DNA of 64,000 nt from Rothia nasimurium (GCF_928391935.1 NZ_CAKMTD010000009.1:1-64000); one strand, 5' to 3'; shown: positions 1 through 8,387, counted from the stretch's first letter. The notes: generated by a model from the sequence alone, not told the origin. A program made the numbers and translations.

Positions 1-42
1 GGGGGGGGGGGGGGGCTGGGGGGGGGGGGGGGGTGGGGGGGG
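1..42. other. Poly-G tract at the window edge, probable artefact
   Basis: Forty of the first 42 bases are G, broken only by one C and two T. No bacterial coding or structural element looks like this, while two-colour sequencers produce dark-cycle G runs at read and contig ends. I read it as the end of an assembled contig and not as biology. Confidence 0.75.
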
Positions 43-193
43 TTCTCGCTCATGGCTATACCTTTCACAGGGGAAATGTGATGTATGTTATCCACCAGTG
101 TAGTGATAAAGACCCCATTTGGAGCCGATTGGGTGGGCAAATTCTGACAAATTCATACCAGGGTATGAGCATGCCTCCCCCTTAAGTTCGAGC

Positions 194-250
194 GCCCACC
201 TTTCTTTCGAAAATCTGCACATTGTACGGGCGTTCGAAAGAGAGGTGGGC
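194..250. repeat. 18-bp inverted repeat downstream of the DUF805 gene
   Basis: Arms at 194-211 and 233-250 are complementary at 17 of 18 positions around a 21-nt loop. It lies about 20 bp past the stop of the leftward DUF805 gene, where a terminator is expected, but no clear T-run follows on that strand. Confidence 0.45.
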
Positions 251-269
251 ACTTGGCGGGGTGGGCTCC

Positions 270-785
270 CTAGCGGTCGAAGCGGGCCCCCTTGGGGTTT
301 GAGGGCAGGACGCAGGCGGCCAGGGTTCCGACGCCACCGAGGACGGGGACGGCGTTGAGCCAGAGCCAGTGGCCGGAGAGGTTGATGTCGTGCATGCGAC
401 GCACCCACAGGGACATGCTGGGGGCGCTGACTGCCAGCATGAGGGGTGCTGACGCGGCGAGGGCAGTGAGTTCAGCGCGTTTCAGGTGCTTCTTGCGGGC
501 CGCTTTTTGTTCTGGGGTTTCTTCTTCCCCGGGTTGGGGGGAGTCTACCAGGGGGTAGATGGTCATGAGTTTGCCGGGGCGGGTGTAGGCCTCGGGGTGT
601 TTTGCCTTGTCGTAGTGGCGGGCGGCGAGGTCGCAGGCCACAGCGGCCGCGCCGAAGATGAGGGTGGGCCACCAGAACTCGCTGCGGGAGGCCCGTCCGG
701 AGTAGTCAAAGGTCTGGGCGAACATGCGACGGGTAGCCTCCAGGGGCCCTGCGGGGACAGGGCCGGGGGTACGGGGATCAGTCAT
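270..785 (-). CDS. DUF805 family inner-membrane protein
   Basis: A 171-residue membrane protein. The region FDYSGRASRSEFWW at about residues 26-39, a hydrophobic segment after it, and the conserved RRMHDINLSGHWLW-type motif near residue 129 are hallmarks of DUF805 (YhaH-like) proteins, whose function is not established. An unusual charged, Pro/Glu/Lys-rich loop (about residues 66-105) separates the first and later membrane segments. A purine-rich AGGAGG site sits just before the ATG at 785. The gene is alone, running towards the window edge, with an inverted repeat behind it. Confidence 0.7.
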   Translation of the reverse strand: MTDPRTPGPVPAGPLEATRRMFAQTFDYSGRASRSEFWWPTLIFGAAAVACDLAARHYDKAKHPEAYTRPGKLMTIYPLVDSPQPGEEETPEQKAARKKHLKRAELTALAASAPLMLAVSAPSMSLWVRRMHDINLSGHWLWLNAVPVLGGVGTLAACVLPSNPKGARFDR

Positions 786-833
786 GGCAACCTCCTAGGT
801 TTAGTTTGTGCTTGGCACCACATTATCAGGGTC

Positions 834-893
834 AGGACGCCCGTCCCACCCCCCGGTGCCGGGGGTTGGGGCCAAGCCGGGGCGGGGCGTCCT
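834..893. terminator. GC-rich hairpin
   Basis: Nine-bp arms (aggacgccc at 834-842, gggcgtcct at 885-893) enclose a second, inner C/G hairpin. Similar aggacgccc hairpins follow several genes in this window (28692, 51062), so this is probably a terminator belonging to a gene now lost to its left or right. Confidence 0.4.
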
Positions 894-897
894 GGGG

Positions 898-1293
898 GCT
901 CGTATGACCGGCAGCGGCTTCGGGGGATCAACAATTGCTTTGGTTCGAGAGAAATCCGGTGGATCTATCGCTGCAGCTGGTGAAGCTCTTGCACTTGCAG
1001 ATTCCATGGGCCTGGATGTTGAGCAGTGCCACCAGGTACTCAACACAGGGGCAGCTCACTCCTTCATGTTCAATGACCGCGGAACCCGAATGGTCACCGA
1101 AGATTTCGACAATGTACGCTCAGCCCTTGATATTTTCGTTAAGGATATGGGTCTGGTGACCGATGCGGCCCGTCAGGTCGCTCAGCCTGTTCCCCTAGCC
1201 TCTGCTGCCGAACAACTTTATGTACGCGGACGCCGTGAGGGTCTGGGACGCAAAGATGACTCCATTGTCTATCAGCTGCTCAAAGACCAGTAG
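898..1293 (+). pseudogene. Chimeric gene remnant: galactokinase motif joined to dehydrogenase C-terminus
   Basis: One open frame contains two unrelated pieces. Codons from 898 to about 945 read GARMTGSGFGGSTIALV, the conserved C-terminal motif of galactokinase (GHMP family). From about 950 the frame reads as the C-terminal NAD-binding_11 domain of a 3-hydroxyisobutyrate/L-threonate-type dehydrogenase, with AAAGEALALADSMGLD, the catalytic-lysine region KDMGL, and the closing G-x-GRKDDS segment. The Rossmann domain of the dehydrogenase and nearly all of the kinase are missing. No convincing start or ribosome site is visible upstream, only a hairpin. I infer two decayed genes fused by deletion; a misassembly is possible because the contig edge is near. 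Confidence 0.55.
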
Positions 1294-1313
1294 CCGGCAT
1301 TTTTGCCCCACCT

Positions 1314-1390
1314 TTTAACGAGAGAAAGCGAGCCCCTTCGGCTCGCTTTTCTCAAACACACACACATTTCTCGCGGCCCTCACGGGCGGG
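1314..1390. repeat. 77-bp direct repeat, copy 1 (left border of the defence island); includes a terminator hairpin
   Basis: Starts tttaac, contains the hairpin gcgagcc...ggctcgc, then an aca-rich spacer and tcgcggccctcacgggcggg. It matches 19818-19893 with about three differences, one being a 1-nt change in hairpin loop length, and more loosely 21748-21823. It sits between convergent genes, 5 bp after the hsdR stop, and its hairpin followed by a T-run on either strand can act as a bidirectional terminator. Confidence 0.8.
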
Positions 1391-1395
1391 AGGGT

Positions 1396-4300
1396 CTATT
1401 CGCTCTGCTTTCTGCTTCTTTCCTCCGCGATGATTTCCATTTGTTCTAGGACGCGGCGGCGAGCTTCGTCTTGACCTTCCGGCGGATACTTGTGCTTGCG
1501 AAGCAGGCGTTTGACAACCTTGCGCAGTTTGGCACGCTGAGTGGGCTGAGAGAGCCAGTCCCGGTGCGAGCCCTGGATGGCTTTTGCGATTCCCCGGGCG
1601 ATATCTGCTAGGGCGTCTGCAGAATATTCCAGTTCAGCTCGGTCGCAAGCTTCGAGGGTGTCGTAGAAAATCATTTCATCGTAGGTAAGCCCCAGCTCCT
1701 CGCCGCGCATTGCTTCTTGCTTAAGCTCTTTACCCAGTTCGATGATGTGCTCCATAATTTCGATGAAGCTTAGCTGCGAGTTGTTGTATTTTGTGACGAG
1801 GTCCTGCAGTTTTTCGCCGTAGTAGGCCTGGCGGGTCTGGTTGTGCCCAACGGTGTCTCGCATTTGTCGTTGCATTGCCTTACGCAATGCTTCCAGGGCT
1901 AACGGTTCACTGGAATTTTCGGCTGCCTGACGGGCGAAGTCTAAGTTGAGTTCATTAAGATCAGGGGCGGGAATTCCTGCGAGCTGGTGGAGGTCTTTCA
2001 CTTCACCGGTTTCGATGAGTCCTTCGGTGTAGTTTTCTAGCAGGCGCTTGATGTCTTCGGGCACAGGCAGGCCACGGCTAGCCCGGTCTTCGGCTAGGTT
2101 CTTGGCTGCGGCTACGCGTACTTCTTCGAAGAACTGCACATAGACCGTTTTCTGTTTAAGTTCTTTGACTTTGTCGTTTTCATGGGTAGAAGCAACAAAG
2201 TTGTACAGCCTAGTGAGCTGGGCACTGCGTTCTACAAACTTGCTGTAGATGCTCTTCTCTGTTTTTTGGGGACGGTGTGGTGCTCCGTCAATAGAGTCCG
2301 AATCCTTAACGACGGGTTCGGTTACCTGGCGGTTGCTGAGCAGGAATCCCATAACCATGCGCAGGGCTGCAATACGGTCTGCTGGGCTAGGGCGATGGCT
2401 ACCTTCACCGAGAATTTTCTCTTTCCAGCCCTGTACAGGTTGCAGCAGGTATTCAATTTCGGTGATGAGGTTGAGAGCGTTTTCCGCAGCGGTTTGCATA
2501 TCGTGCTCACCGGGTGCACCTACAGTATGGCTACTCGCATAGATGCCAAGGGCCTCACGCAAATTATCGATAATGGGCGCGTAACCAACGAGCAGGGCTT
2601 CCTGTTTTTCTTTGTAGGTTCGGTTGACGCGGGCAAGGGCCTGCATGAGCAGGGCGCCCTTGAGAGGGCGGTCAAGGTACATGGTGTGGAGTGCTGGTGC
2701 GTCAAACCCTGTGAGGAGCATTGACTGCACGATGATGAGCTCGAGCGGGTCATTGGGATTCTTCAGACGGGCCTGGAGCGTCTTTGACGCCTGGCCGTTA
2801 CGGGCAAATCGGGCAATCTCTTCTTCGTCTGAGGCGGATCCGGTGTAGAGCACCTGGATTTTTCCGTCGTTGATACCGGTTCCCGCCCAGTCTGGGCGGA
2901 GCTCAATGATGTGGTCATAGAGGTCAGCACAAACCTGCCTAGTCACACCAACGATCATGCCTTTACCGGGTACTCCGATGAGCTGCTTCATGGAACCACT
3001 GCGGGTTTCCCAGTGTTCTACGAGGTCGGCAGCTAGTTTCTTGAGGCGGTTTGGTGAACCGTACATGGTGTTCATGCGGAGCACCGCCTGTTCGGTCTTC
3101 CTGCGCTCTGCTTCGTCGAGTTCTTCAGTCATGCGCTCGGCAACATCGTTGATGTTTTCGATGGTTTCGCCGTCTGGCAGTTCGAGGGGGATATAGCGGG
3201 ACTCGTATTTGACGGGTACGGTGGCACCGTCTTTGACCGCGCGGGTGAGGTCGTAGATATCGATGTAGTCACCAAAGACTGCTTGGGTGTTGGTTTCTAG
3301 CTTTTCGATGGGGGTGCCGGTGAAGGCGATGAAGCTGGCTTTGGGTAGCGCGTCGCGGATGTTGCGGGCAAAACCGTCGAGATTGTCGTAGTGGGAGCGG
3401 TGTGCTTCGTCCACCATGATGATGATGTTTGAGCGGTCTGAGAGCATTTGGTGGCTGAGACCGGCGTCTTTTTCGTCTTTGGTTTTGGCGAATTTTTGGA
3501 GGGTGGTGAAGTAGATGCCACCCTGCTGACGTCCCTGCAGTTCGCTGCGGAGTTCAGCGATACTTTCAATTTCATAGGGGGTTTCTGGCAAGAAATCTAG
3601 GGTGGATGAGAAGGTATTAAAAAGCTGGTCGTCGAGATCGGTGCGGTCGGTAACGACGATGGTGGTGGGGTTGTTGAGGTGTTGGTGGCGCATGACGATG
3701 TTGTCATAGAAGACCATTTCAAGGGATTTACCTGATCCCTGGGTATGCCAGACAACGCCGATTTGGCGGTTGCCGGTGACTGCTCGCATGGTTTCGGTGA
3801 CAGCGCGGCTTACGGCGAAGTATTGGTGGGGTTTGGCGATGATTTTGGTGGTTTGGACGCCACCCTGTTCGTTGGGAACGCTGGTGAACACAATGTAGTT
3901 GTTGAGCAGGTCAAGGAAGCGTTCTTGGTTGGCAACACCGAAGAGGAGGGCCTCGAGGGCGGTTTGGGATTCGTAGTCTGAGAGGTCTGGTGCTTCTGCG
4001 GTGAAGTCGATGAGTTTTCCGTCGTCGTCCACGTTCCAGACGGACATGTGAGTGTAGGGGGTGAAGGGGGTTCCGTAGCGGGCGGTGATGCCGTCGCTGA
4101 TGATGGTGAGGACGTTGTAACGGAAGGCTAGGGGGAAGTCGTGCAGGTATTGGTTGATTTGGTTGTGGGCGCCGCGGAGGTCTGCGTTGGGGTCGCCTGC
4201 GCGTTTGAGTTCGATGATGCCGACGGGTAGGCCGTTGCAGTAGAGCACGATGTCGAAGCGGCGTTTTTTGTCGAGGGTTTTGAGGGTGACTTGTTGGACG

Positions 4301-4716
4301 GCGAGCCAGCGGTTTTCGTCGGGGTTGCGGCTGATGATGCGTACGGTGGGGTTGTATTCGCTGCCGTCGTGGCGTTTGATGGTGAGGCCTTTGTAGCCTG
4401 CGGTGATGTATTTGTGGGCTTCGCGGTTTTCGGCTTTGGGGTCAGCTGACGCGGCGGTGAGGACGTTTTCGGCGACGGTTCGTACGTCTTCTGGGGTGAG
4501 TTCGGGGTTGAGGCGGGCGATGGCTTCGCGGAGCATGCCGGGGATTTCGAGGGCGTCGTTTTTCTCGCGGAGGTGCTCGTAGGGGAGCTTGCCGTTGATG
4601 TCGTCCTCGCCTCTGGCGTTAGGGGCGATTTGTGCGCCCTTGAGGGGTTGCCAGCTGAGTTCGCCAAGGATTTCGAGGGCGAAGCTTTCCCATTCCGATT
4701 CGTCGATGAATGCCAT
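1396..4716 (-). CDS. hsdR: Type I restriction enzyme, R (motor/nuclease) subunit
   Basis: A 1,106-residue HsdR, a normal full length. It cuts and translocates unmodified DNA as part of the HsdR2M2S complex. The nuclease motif lies at D155 and E169-L-K171; the SF2 helicase core follows with Walker A TQGSGKS (325-331) and DEAH (436-439); an HsdR C-terminal helical region runs to the end. A sequence like AAAGGA precedes the ATG at 4716. It is on the same strand as hsdM-hsdS but about 8 kb apart, with other defence genes between. A 22-bp element 72 bp upstream is shared with hsdM, which suggests common control. Confidence 0.95.
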   Translation of the reverse strand: MAFIDESEWESFALEILGELSWQPLKGAQIAPNARGEDDINGKLPYEHLREKNDALEIPGMLREAIARLNPELTPEDVRTVAENVLTAASADPKAENREAHKYITAGYKGLTIKRHDGSEYNPTVRIISRNPDENRWLAVQQVTLKTLDKKRRFDIVLYCNGLPVGIIELKRAGDPNADLRGAHNQINQYLHDFPLAFRYNVLTIISDGITARYGTPFTPYTHMSVWNVDDDGKLIDFTAEAPDLSDYESQTALEALLFGVANQERFLDLLNNYIVFTSVPNEQGGVQTTKIIAKPHQYFAVSRAVTETMRAVTGNRQIGVVWHTQGSGKSLEMVFYDNIVMRHQHLNNPTTIVVTDRTDLDDQLFNTFSSTLDFLPETPYEIESIAELRSELQGRQQGGIYFTTLQKFAKTKDEKDAGLSHQMLSDRSNIIIMVDEAHRSHYDNLDGFARNIRDALPKASFIAFTGTPIEKLETNTQAVFGDYIDIYDLTRAVKDGATVPVKYESRYIPLELPDGETIENINDVAERMTEELDEAERRKTEQAVLRMNTMYGSPNRLKKLAADLVEHWETRSGSMKQLIGVPGKGMIVGVTRQVCADLYDHIIELRPDWAGTGINDGKIQVLYTGSASDEEEIARFARNGQASKTLQARLKNPNDPLELIIVQSMLLTGFDAPALHTMYLDRPLKGALLMQALARVNRTYKEKQEALLVGYAPIIDNLREALGIYASSHTVGAPGEHDMQTAAENALNLITEIEYLLQPVQGWKEKILGEGSHRPSPADRIAALRMVMGFLLSNRQVTEPVVKDSDSIDGAPHRPQKTEKSIYSKFVERSAQLTRLYNFVASTHENDKVKELKQKTVYVQFFEEVRVAAAKNLAEDRASRGLPVPEDIKRLLENYTEGLIETGEVKDLHQLAGIPAPDLNELNLDFARQAAENSSEPLALEALRKAMQRQMRDTVGHNQTRQAYYGEKLQDLVTKYNNSQLSFIEIMEHIIELGKELKQEAMRGEELGLTYDEMIFYDTLEACDRAELEYSADALADIARGIAKAIQGSHRDWLSQPTQRAKLRKVVKRLLRKHKYPPEGQDEARRRVLEQMEIIAEERSRKQSE

Positions 4717-4765
4717 GGTGCTGTTCCTTTGCTAGGGGGTCTTATCTGTTCTTAGCTTATGCAGG

Positions 4766-4813
4766 GGAAACGGTTGGGAGAAGTATGGCAGTGATAATGG
4801 GGCGTATCAGCTG
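4766..4813. repeat. 48-bp direct repeat, copy A
   Basis: Aligns without gaps to 6191-6238, with 42 of 48 bases identical. Together the copies bracket the AbiEi gene and a gene remnant. Copy A lies in the hsdR promoter region and contains the hsd operator-like element. Confidence 0.7.
4788..4809 (-). promoter_or_regulatory. Shared hsd operator candidate upstream of hsdR
   Basis: The 22-bp element reads gcagtgata-N6-cgtatca with imperfect dyad symmetry (tgata/tatca). The same 16 fixed bases and the same spacer length occur at 15652-15673 upstream of hsdM. The distances to the start codons are 72 and 67 bp, which fits a common regulator or promoter element. Confidence 0.6.
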
Positions 4814-4853
4814 GGTGATTCTTGAGATTTCTAGCTAGCTTCGCCATCTTCTT

Positions 4854-4944
4854 CTACTTCAATTGTTCTGCTTTTCGGAACAATTGAAGTAGTAGCTAAG
4901 CATTTTCTACTTCATTTGTTTCTATATATGCAACAATTGAAGTA
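4854..4944 (+). promoter_or_regulatory. Double inverted-repeat operator of the AbiEi gene
   Basis: Two tandem dyads: ctacttcaattgtt (4854-4867) with its exact complement at 4879-4892, and ctacttcatttgtt (4907-4920) with aacaattgaagta (4932-4944). The last arm runs into the start codon. AbiEi antitoxins are known to bind such paired inverted repeats and repress their own promoter. No separate ribosome site fits between this arm and the ATG. Confidence 0.75.
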
Positions 4945-5840
4945 TGTCTTTTGATGATCTTCGCGGTCTGGCGAGTAACCAGTTTGGTCTTTTTACTACG
5001 GCACAGGCAACCAAGCTTGAAGTTGGTCGCTCAAAGCTTCACAGCATGCTTCAGAAGAATGAGCTTCGGCTGGTGCGTCGGGGTGTTTATGCGTTTGATA
5101 TTTTTGCGCCTGATGCCAATGAGGAGCTACGGGCTGCGTGGCTTTCGCTTGATCCCAGCAAAACGGTTGCTGAGAGGCTGCGGGATGATCAATGCGCGGT
5201 AGTGGCGACAACGTCAGCCGCTTACCTTCATGGTCTTGGCAATTTCATGACTTATTCCCATGAGTTTTTTGTGCCCATTCGCAAGCAGTCGAGGGCTGAA
5301 GATGTACACATTAGGAAGCGAGTTCTTCCCTCATCAGATGTTGAGGTAGTTGAAGGACTGAAGGTAACTTCAGTAACCCGCACTGCTCTAGATTTGCTGG
5401 CTGATGGCGAGGAGATTGAGCATATCAGTGACTTTCTTGCCGATGCAACGCGCAAGAAGAAGAGCGTTGATTGGAAGAGAATCAAGGGAGAAAGCGCCAA
5501 GTACCAGAAGGTCTATGGTCTAACTGGAGAGAAGATTTTCAATCAGCTATCAGATATTCAAGGTGTTTCGCTGGACGACCGGATAGCGTACCGCGCTGCC
5601 ATCAATAGCGCGACTGATTATGAGTGGCTTACACCCTTTCAAGAACAGATAAGCAATACTTTGCGAGAGCTTGATTTCTTACCTAGTGTTCAGACGACTA
5701 TCTCAAGTAGCTTTGCCCCGCTTAGGGAAGAGGTTCAAAAAATACTGCGAGATGCCTTGGAACCCACGCTGGCTGAGATAAGGAAAATACAGGCAATCAG
5801 CACCACTCGAGAGGAAGCTAAAGATGAGCAGTCCGACTAG
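4944..5840 (+). CDS. AbiEi-family antitoxin/transcriptional regulator, without a toxin partner
   Basis: A 298-residue protein whose N-terminus (about residues 10-55) is the winged-helix AbiEi_4 domain, with FTTAQATKLEV, SKLHSMLQKNEL and RRGVYAFD. In type IV toxin-antitoxin systems such proteins repress their operon and counter the AbiEii nucleotidyltransferase. No AbiEii gene follows: the next rightward gene is a metallopeptidase. The C-terminal 60 residues are helical and charged. It lies inside a segment bracketed by 48-bp direct repeats. It may be a stand-alone regulator or the survivor of a broken module; the intact operator argues that it is still functional. Confidence 0.75.
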   Translation: MSFDDLRGLASNQFGLFTTAQATKLEVGRSKLHSMLQKNELRLVRRGVYAFDIFAPDANEELRAAWLSLDPSKTVAERLRDDQCAVVATTSAAYLHGLGNFMTYSHEFFVPIRKQSRAEDVHIRKRVLPSSDVEVVEGLKVTSVTRTALDLLADGEEIEHISDFLADATRKKKSVDWKRIKGESAKYQKVYGLTGEKIFNQLSDIQGVSLDDRIAYRAAINSATDYEWLTPFQEQISNTLRELDFLPSVQTTISSSFAPLREEVQKILRDALEPTLAEIRKIQAISTTREEAKDEQSD

Positions 5841-5843
5841 GAA

Positions 5844-6190
5844 CTACGCTAGAGACTCGGCAGGTTCCTTGATGAGTGTCTCGAGGATTTGGTGGCTTTC
5901 TGGACGCTCTTCTATTATTGGTGTCACCGGACCGTCTGGCCAAGGTTTTTTGCGAGGTTGAGCAGGGTCAGAGCCTTAAAATGAACCGCGGGGCTCTTAG
6001 AGAGGTAGAGCACTTTGCCGGCGCTGAAATTAGAGCTGGACGCTACCGCTACCCTGTCGTAGACGAGGGAGAGTTCTGCGGCTCGCTCATAGTGTGTTGC
6101 TGAGGTTCGGTATTCACCGAGTAGGTCTTTGAAGTGCCCCAGACTCAAGTACTTGAAGGCGAGTGCCTTATCTGAGGGGTTGGCTTCTTC
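5844..6190 (-). pseudogene. Remnant of a TPR-like protein with a frameshift
   Basis: The leftward frame encodes SDKALAFKYLSLGHFKDLL and THYERAAELSLVYDRVAVA, which look like tetratricopeptide-type helices, then closes after NLAKNLGQTVR. A one-base shift near 5925-5930 opens a frame ending PIIEERPESHQILETLIKEP..., which stops at 5844-5846. The N-terminal part is missing and the coding similarity ends in direct repeat copy B. I infer the C-terminal remains of a TPR-containing regulator or scaffold; the family is not certain. Confidence 0.4.
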
Positions 6191-6238
6191 GGAAACGACT
6201 GGGAGAAGTGTGACAGTGATAATGGGGCGTATTAGATG
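6191..6238. repeat. 48-bp direct repeat, copy B, with third hsd operator-like element
   Basis: Counterpart of 4766-4813. The embedded element at 6213-6234 keeps agtgata-N6-cgtat but ends tta instead of tca. There is no hsd gene next to it now, so it looks like a duplicated piece of the hsdR promoter. Confidence 0.65.
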
Positions 6239-6294
6239 CTCCCTTGATGTTTGGGCGGGCACCCGCTGCACCCCCTTCCAGCAGCAATAAACTG

Positions 6295-6347
6295 AAAGAT
6301 TGTACAGTGACTGTACAATCTTTTGCACACTCACTGTACAATCTTTT
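6295..6347. promoter_or_regulatory. Three-half-site palindromic operator
   Basis: A perfect dyad, aaagattgtacag (6295-6307) and ctgtacaatcttt (6311-6323) with a 3-nt centre, is followed by a third half-site ctgtacaatctttt at 6334-6347. Half-sites 2 and 3 form a direct repeat with a 23-bp period. It lies about 300 bp upstream of the metallopeptidase-PIN pair, the nearest rightward genes. The regulator is not known; the HTH part of the metallopeptidase is a candidate. Confidence 0.6.
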
Positions 6348-6641
6348 GGGCTTCCAACCGCTTGCCAAGGAGCGTGTTCTGAACTCTCAGTCGTGCCCAG
6401 TGCGAGGTATTCATCGCGCTATGGTTCAGCTAGCGTTGGAACCGCAGGTGGCTTATCTCTATAGAACCGGCGCCGGGAACATGCCATGCTTTTCTTCACT
6501 TTTGTGTAGCGCGGGTTTACATCAATAGATTAAATTTAGAGAGTACAGTCCCCTCATACCGCTAAGAGGTCTAGTCTCAAGCTACCTCGGTCATGTCTAT
6601 AGGGGGCGTTTTCTGAAGCAGTTTTTGTGAGGGGGTGCAGT

Positions 6642-7703
6642 GTGAGCGTTCGGGTCCCGGTGAAACCCGCTTTGATTTCTTGGGCTTTGGAACAAGCTAG
6701 TGTTGAGCCTGGTGATTTGCGACTGGGCGACAAGGTGGTGGGTTGGCTTGAAGGCTCATTGCAGCCGACTTTAAAGCAGCTACAGGATTTTGCGAAGAGC
6801 ACTCATGTTCCCTTTGGCTACTTGATGATGAGTGAGCCACCAGCACTTGAGAAGCCTCTGCCTGATTTTCGCAGGCGTGATGGGCGCAGTAGCCGTTATT
6901 CTCAGGAACTAACCGATGAGATTTACGCACAGCAGCGTAAGCAGGTTTGGTTCCGCGATTATGCGCTCGATCAGGGTCTGGACATTGTGGATTGGGTTGG
7001 TAGTGCCAGCTTAAGTGACGCACCTGAGACTGTGGCAATGCGTTTACGTGAGCAGTGGAATTTTTCTACTGCCAGCAAGGCACAGAGCTATGTTGAGTCT
7101 CGCAAGGAGGTTTTTACTTTCCTTGAGAATCAGGGTGTTCTTGTAAGCGTGGCTGGCTATTTTGGCTCCACCCGTAGGCCTTTTGATCCCCAAGAGTTCA
7201 GTGGCTTTTCTCTTTCTGATGAGTACGCTCCGCTTATTTTTGTGAATGGCAAAGAGTCTCATGCTGCTCAGGTTTTCACGATGTTCCATGAAGTGGGGCA
7301 TTTGGTTCTGGGTCAGTCTGGTGTGTCTGATGATGCCGAAGAGAGCGGAAGCTCGAATCGTTCTGAGCGCTGGTGTGATGAGTTTGCGTCGGCCTTTCTC
7401 ATGCCCGCAGGTGAGGTGAGCAGGCTTGCTCCGCTCTCCTTGAGTGAGGATGCGGTGTTGCCTGTGGCTTACCCTGAGTTTGAGGCTCGGGCTTTCGAGG
7501 TTCTGCGGCAGAATACCGAGAAGAGGTCTTCTGGTGGCAAGTTTTATGAGTTGCACCCTTTTGTAGTGGGACCACGTTTTGCGCGCGCTGTTTATCGTGA
7601 CGCTCGTAGCGGTAGAACTTCGTATCCTGATGCTCACCGACTCTTAGGTATTAAGCAGACGAGTACTTTTGAGAACTTTGCTCATGAAGTAGGTGCTTGG
7701 TGA
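6642..7703 (+). CDS. ImmA/IrrE-type zinc metallopeptidase with N-terminal HTH (COG2856)
   Basis: A 353-residue protein. Residues 1-70 resemble an XRE-type helix-turn-helix (ISWALEQASV..GDLRLGD..LEGSLQPTLKQL) and lead into a gluzincin domain with HEVGH at 216-220 and a downstream CDEFASAFLMP segment that supplies the third zinc ligand. In this family such peptidases cleave repressors or act as antitoxin-like regulators. I prefer the GTG at 6642 because GAGGGGG lies 6-7 nt upstream; an in-frame GTG at 6627 is an alternative. The stop overlaps the next start (TGATG), so the pair is translationally coupled. The gene lies downstream of a three-half-site operator. Confidence 0.8.
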   Translation: MSVRVPVKPALISWALEQASVEPGDLRLGDKVVGWLEGSLQPTLKQLQDFAKSTHVPFGYLMMSEPPALEKPLPDFRRRDGRSSRYSQELTDEIYAQQRKQVWFRDYALDQGLDIVDWVGSASLSDAPETVAMRLREQWNFSTASKAQSYVESRKEVFTFLENQGVLVSVAGYFGSTRRPFDPQEFSGFSLSDEYAPLIFVNGKESHAAQVFTMFHEVGHLVLGQSGVSDDAEESGSSNRSERWCDEFASAFLMPAGEVSRLAPLSLSEDAVLPVAYPEFEARAFEVLRQNTEKRSSGGKFYELHPFVVGPRFARAVYRDARSGRTSYPDAHRLLGIKQTSTFENFAHEVGAW

Positions 7704-8179
7704 TGTTCCTGGTAGATACCAATATTTTGGTTGAGGCTTACCGTCGCTACTATGCTTTTGACCTTGTGCCGAGCTTCTGGGAGTTCCTGGATCGGAATTT
7801 TGATGCTGGGAACCTGGTAAGTATTAAACCTGTGTTGGATGAGCTCAAGGAGGGCAACGATGCTCTGACTGAGTGGGCAAAGAACAGTTCTCGTTTCTTC
7901 AGGGATATTGCTGATGGTGCAACCATTCAGGCGATGAGTAAGGTTGCGGACTGGGTAAAGCAGCAAGGTTATAGGCAGTCAGCGGTAGATGAGTTTTTGG
8001 GAATTGCTGATTACTTTCTAGTGGCCTACGCTGCAGCGCATGGTTTGACGGTTTTGACTCATGAACTGCCGAGCCCTGAGTCTAAGAAGCGCATTCTGAT
8101 TCCAGATGTTTGCCGTGCTTTCGGTGTAGATTACGCTGATACATTCACGATGATGCGTATTCTCGAAGCCCGCTTCTAA
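7703..8179 (+). CDS. PIN-domain protein of the DUF4411 family, putative toxin
   Basis: A 158-residue protein beginning FLVDTNILVEAYRRYY, where the aspartate and asparagine are the first acidic site of a PIN ribonuclease fold. DELKEGND (about 49-56) and DYFLVAYAAAHG with a later L-T-H-E stretch correspond to the remaining acidic positions. It overlaps the metallopeptidase stop codon by one base. COG2856-type metallopeptidases paired with PIN/DUF4411 proteins are a predicted toxin-antitoxin arrangement; activity of this pair has not been shown here. Confidence 0.75.
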   Translation: MFLVDTNILVEAYRRYYAFDLVPSFWEFLDRNFDAGNLVSIKPVLDELKEGNDALTEWAKNSSRFFRDIADGATIQAMSKVADWVKQQGYRQSAVDEFLGIADYFLVAYAAAHGLTVLTHELPSPESKKRILIPDVCRAFGVDYADTFTMMRILEARF

Positions 8180-8218
8180 CCCTTCGAACGGTTAATAGCT
8201 TCTACCTTTTCACCTCAC

Positions 8219-8256
8219 GCCACTTTAAGTGGCAGTCAAACTGACGGGGGTCACCC
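8219..8256. terminator. Hairpin after the metallopeptidase-PIN operon
   Basis: A 15-bp perfect palindrome gccactttaagtggc (8219-8233) is followed by a second small stem tgacgggggtcaccccctca. The pair lies 40 bp after the PIN stop. The T-run is weak, so the terminator call is tentative. Confidence 0.35.
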
Positions 8257-8387
8257 CCTCATCTTATTGATTAAGTCATACTTTCATTGGCAACCTCAGC
8301 TACTCTTTCTTTGAAGCTCTTTTGGTGCATAAATAACAAATCAATTCGTAGCCTACGCAGCTACCGCGTGTTGAGGAGATTCCCTTG

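Noticed and set aside
1..42. G-rich tract as a possible quadruplex or telomere-like end
   Set aside because: Nearly uninterrupted G at the very edge is better explained as a sequencing or contig-end artefact.
4944..6641. A complete AbiE toxin-antitoxin pair
   Set aside because: No nucleotidyltransferase (AbiEii) frame follows the AbiEi gene on either strand.
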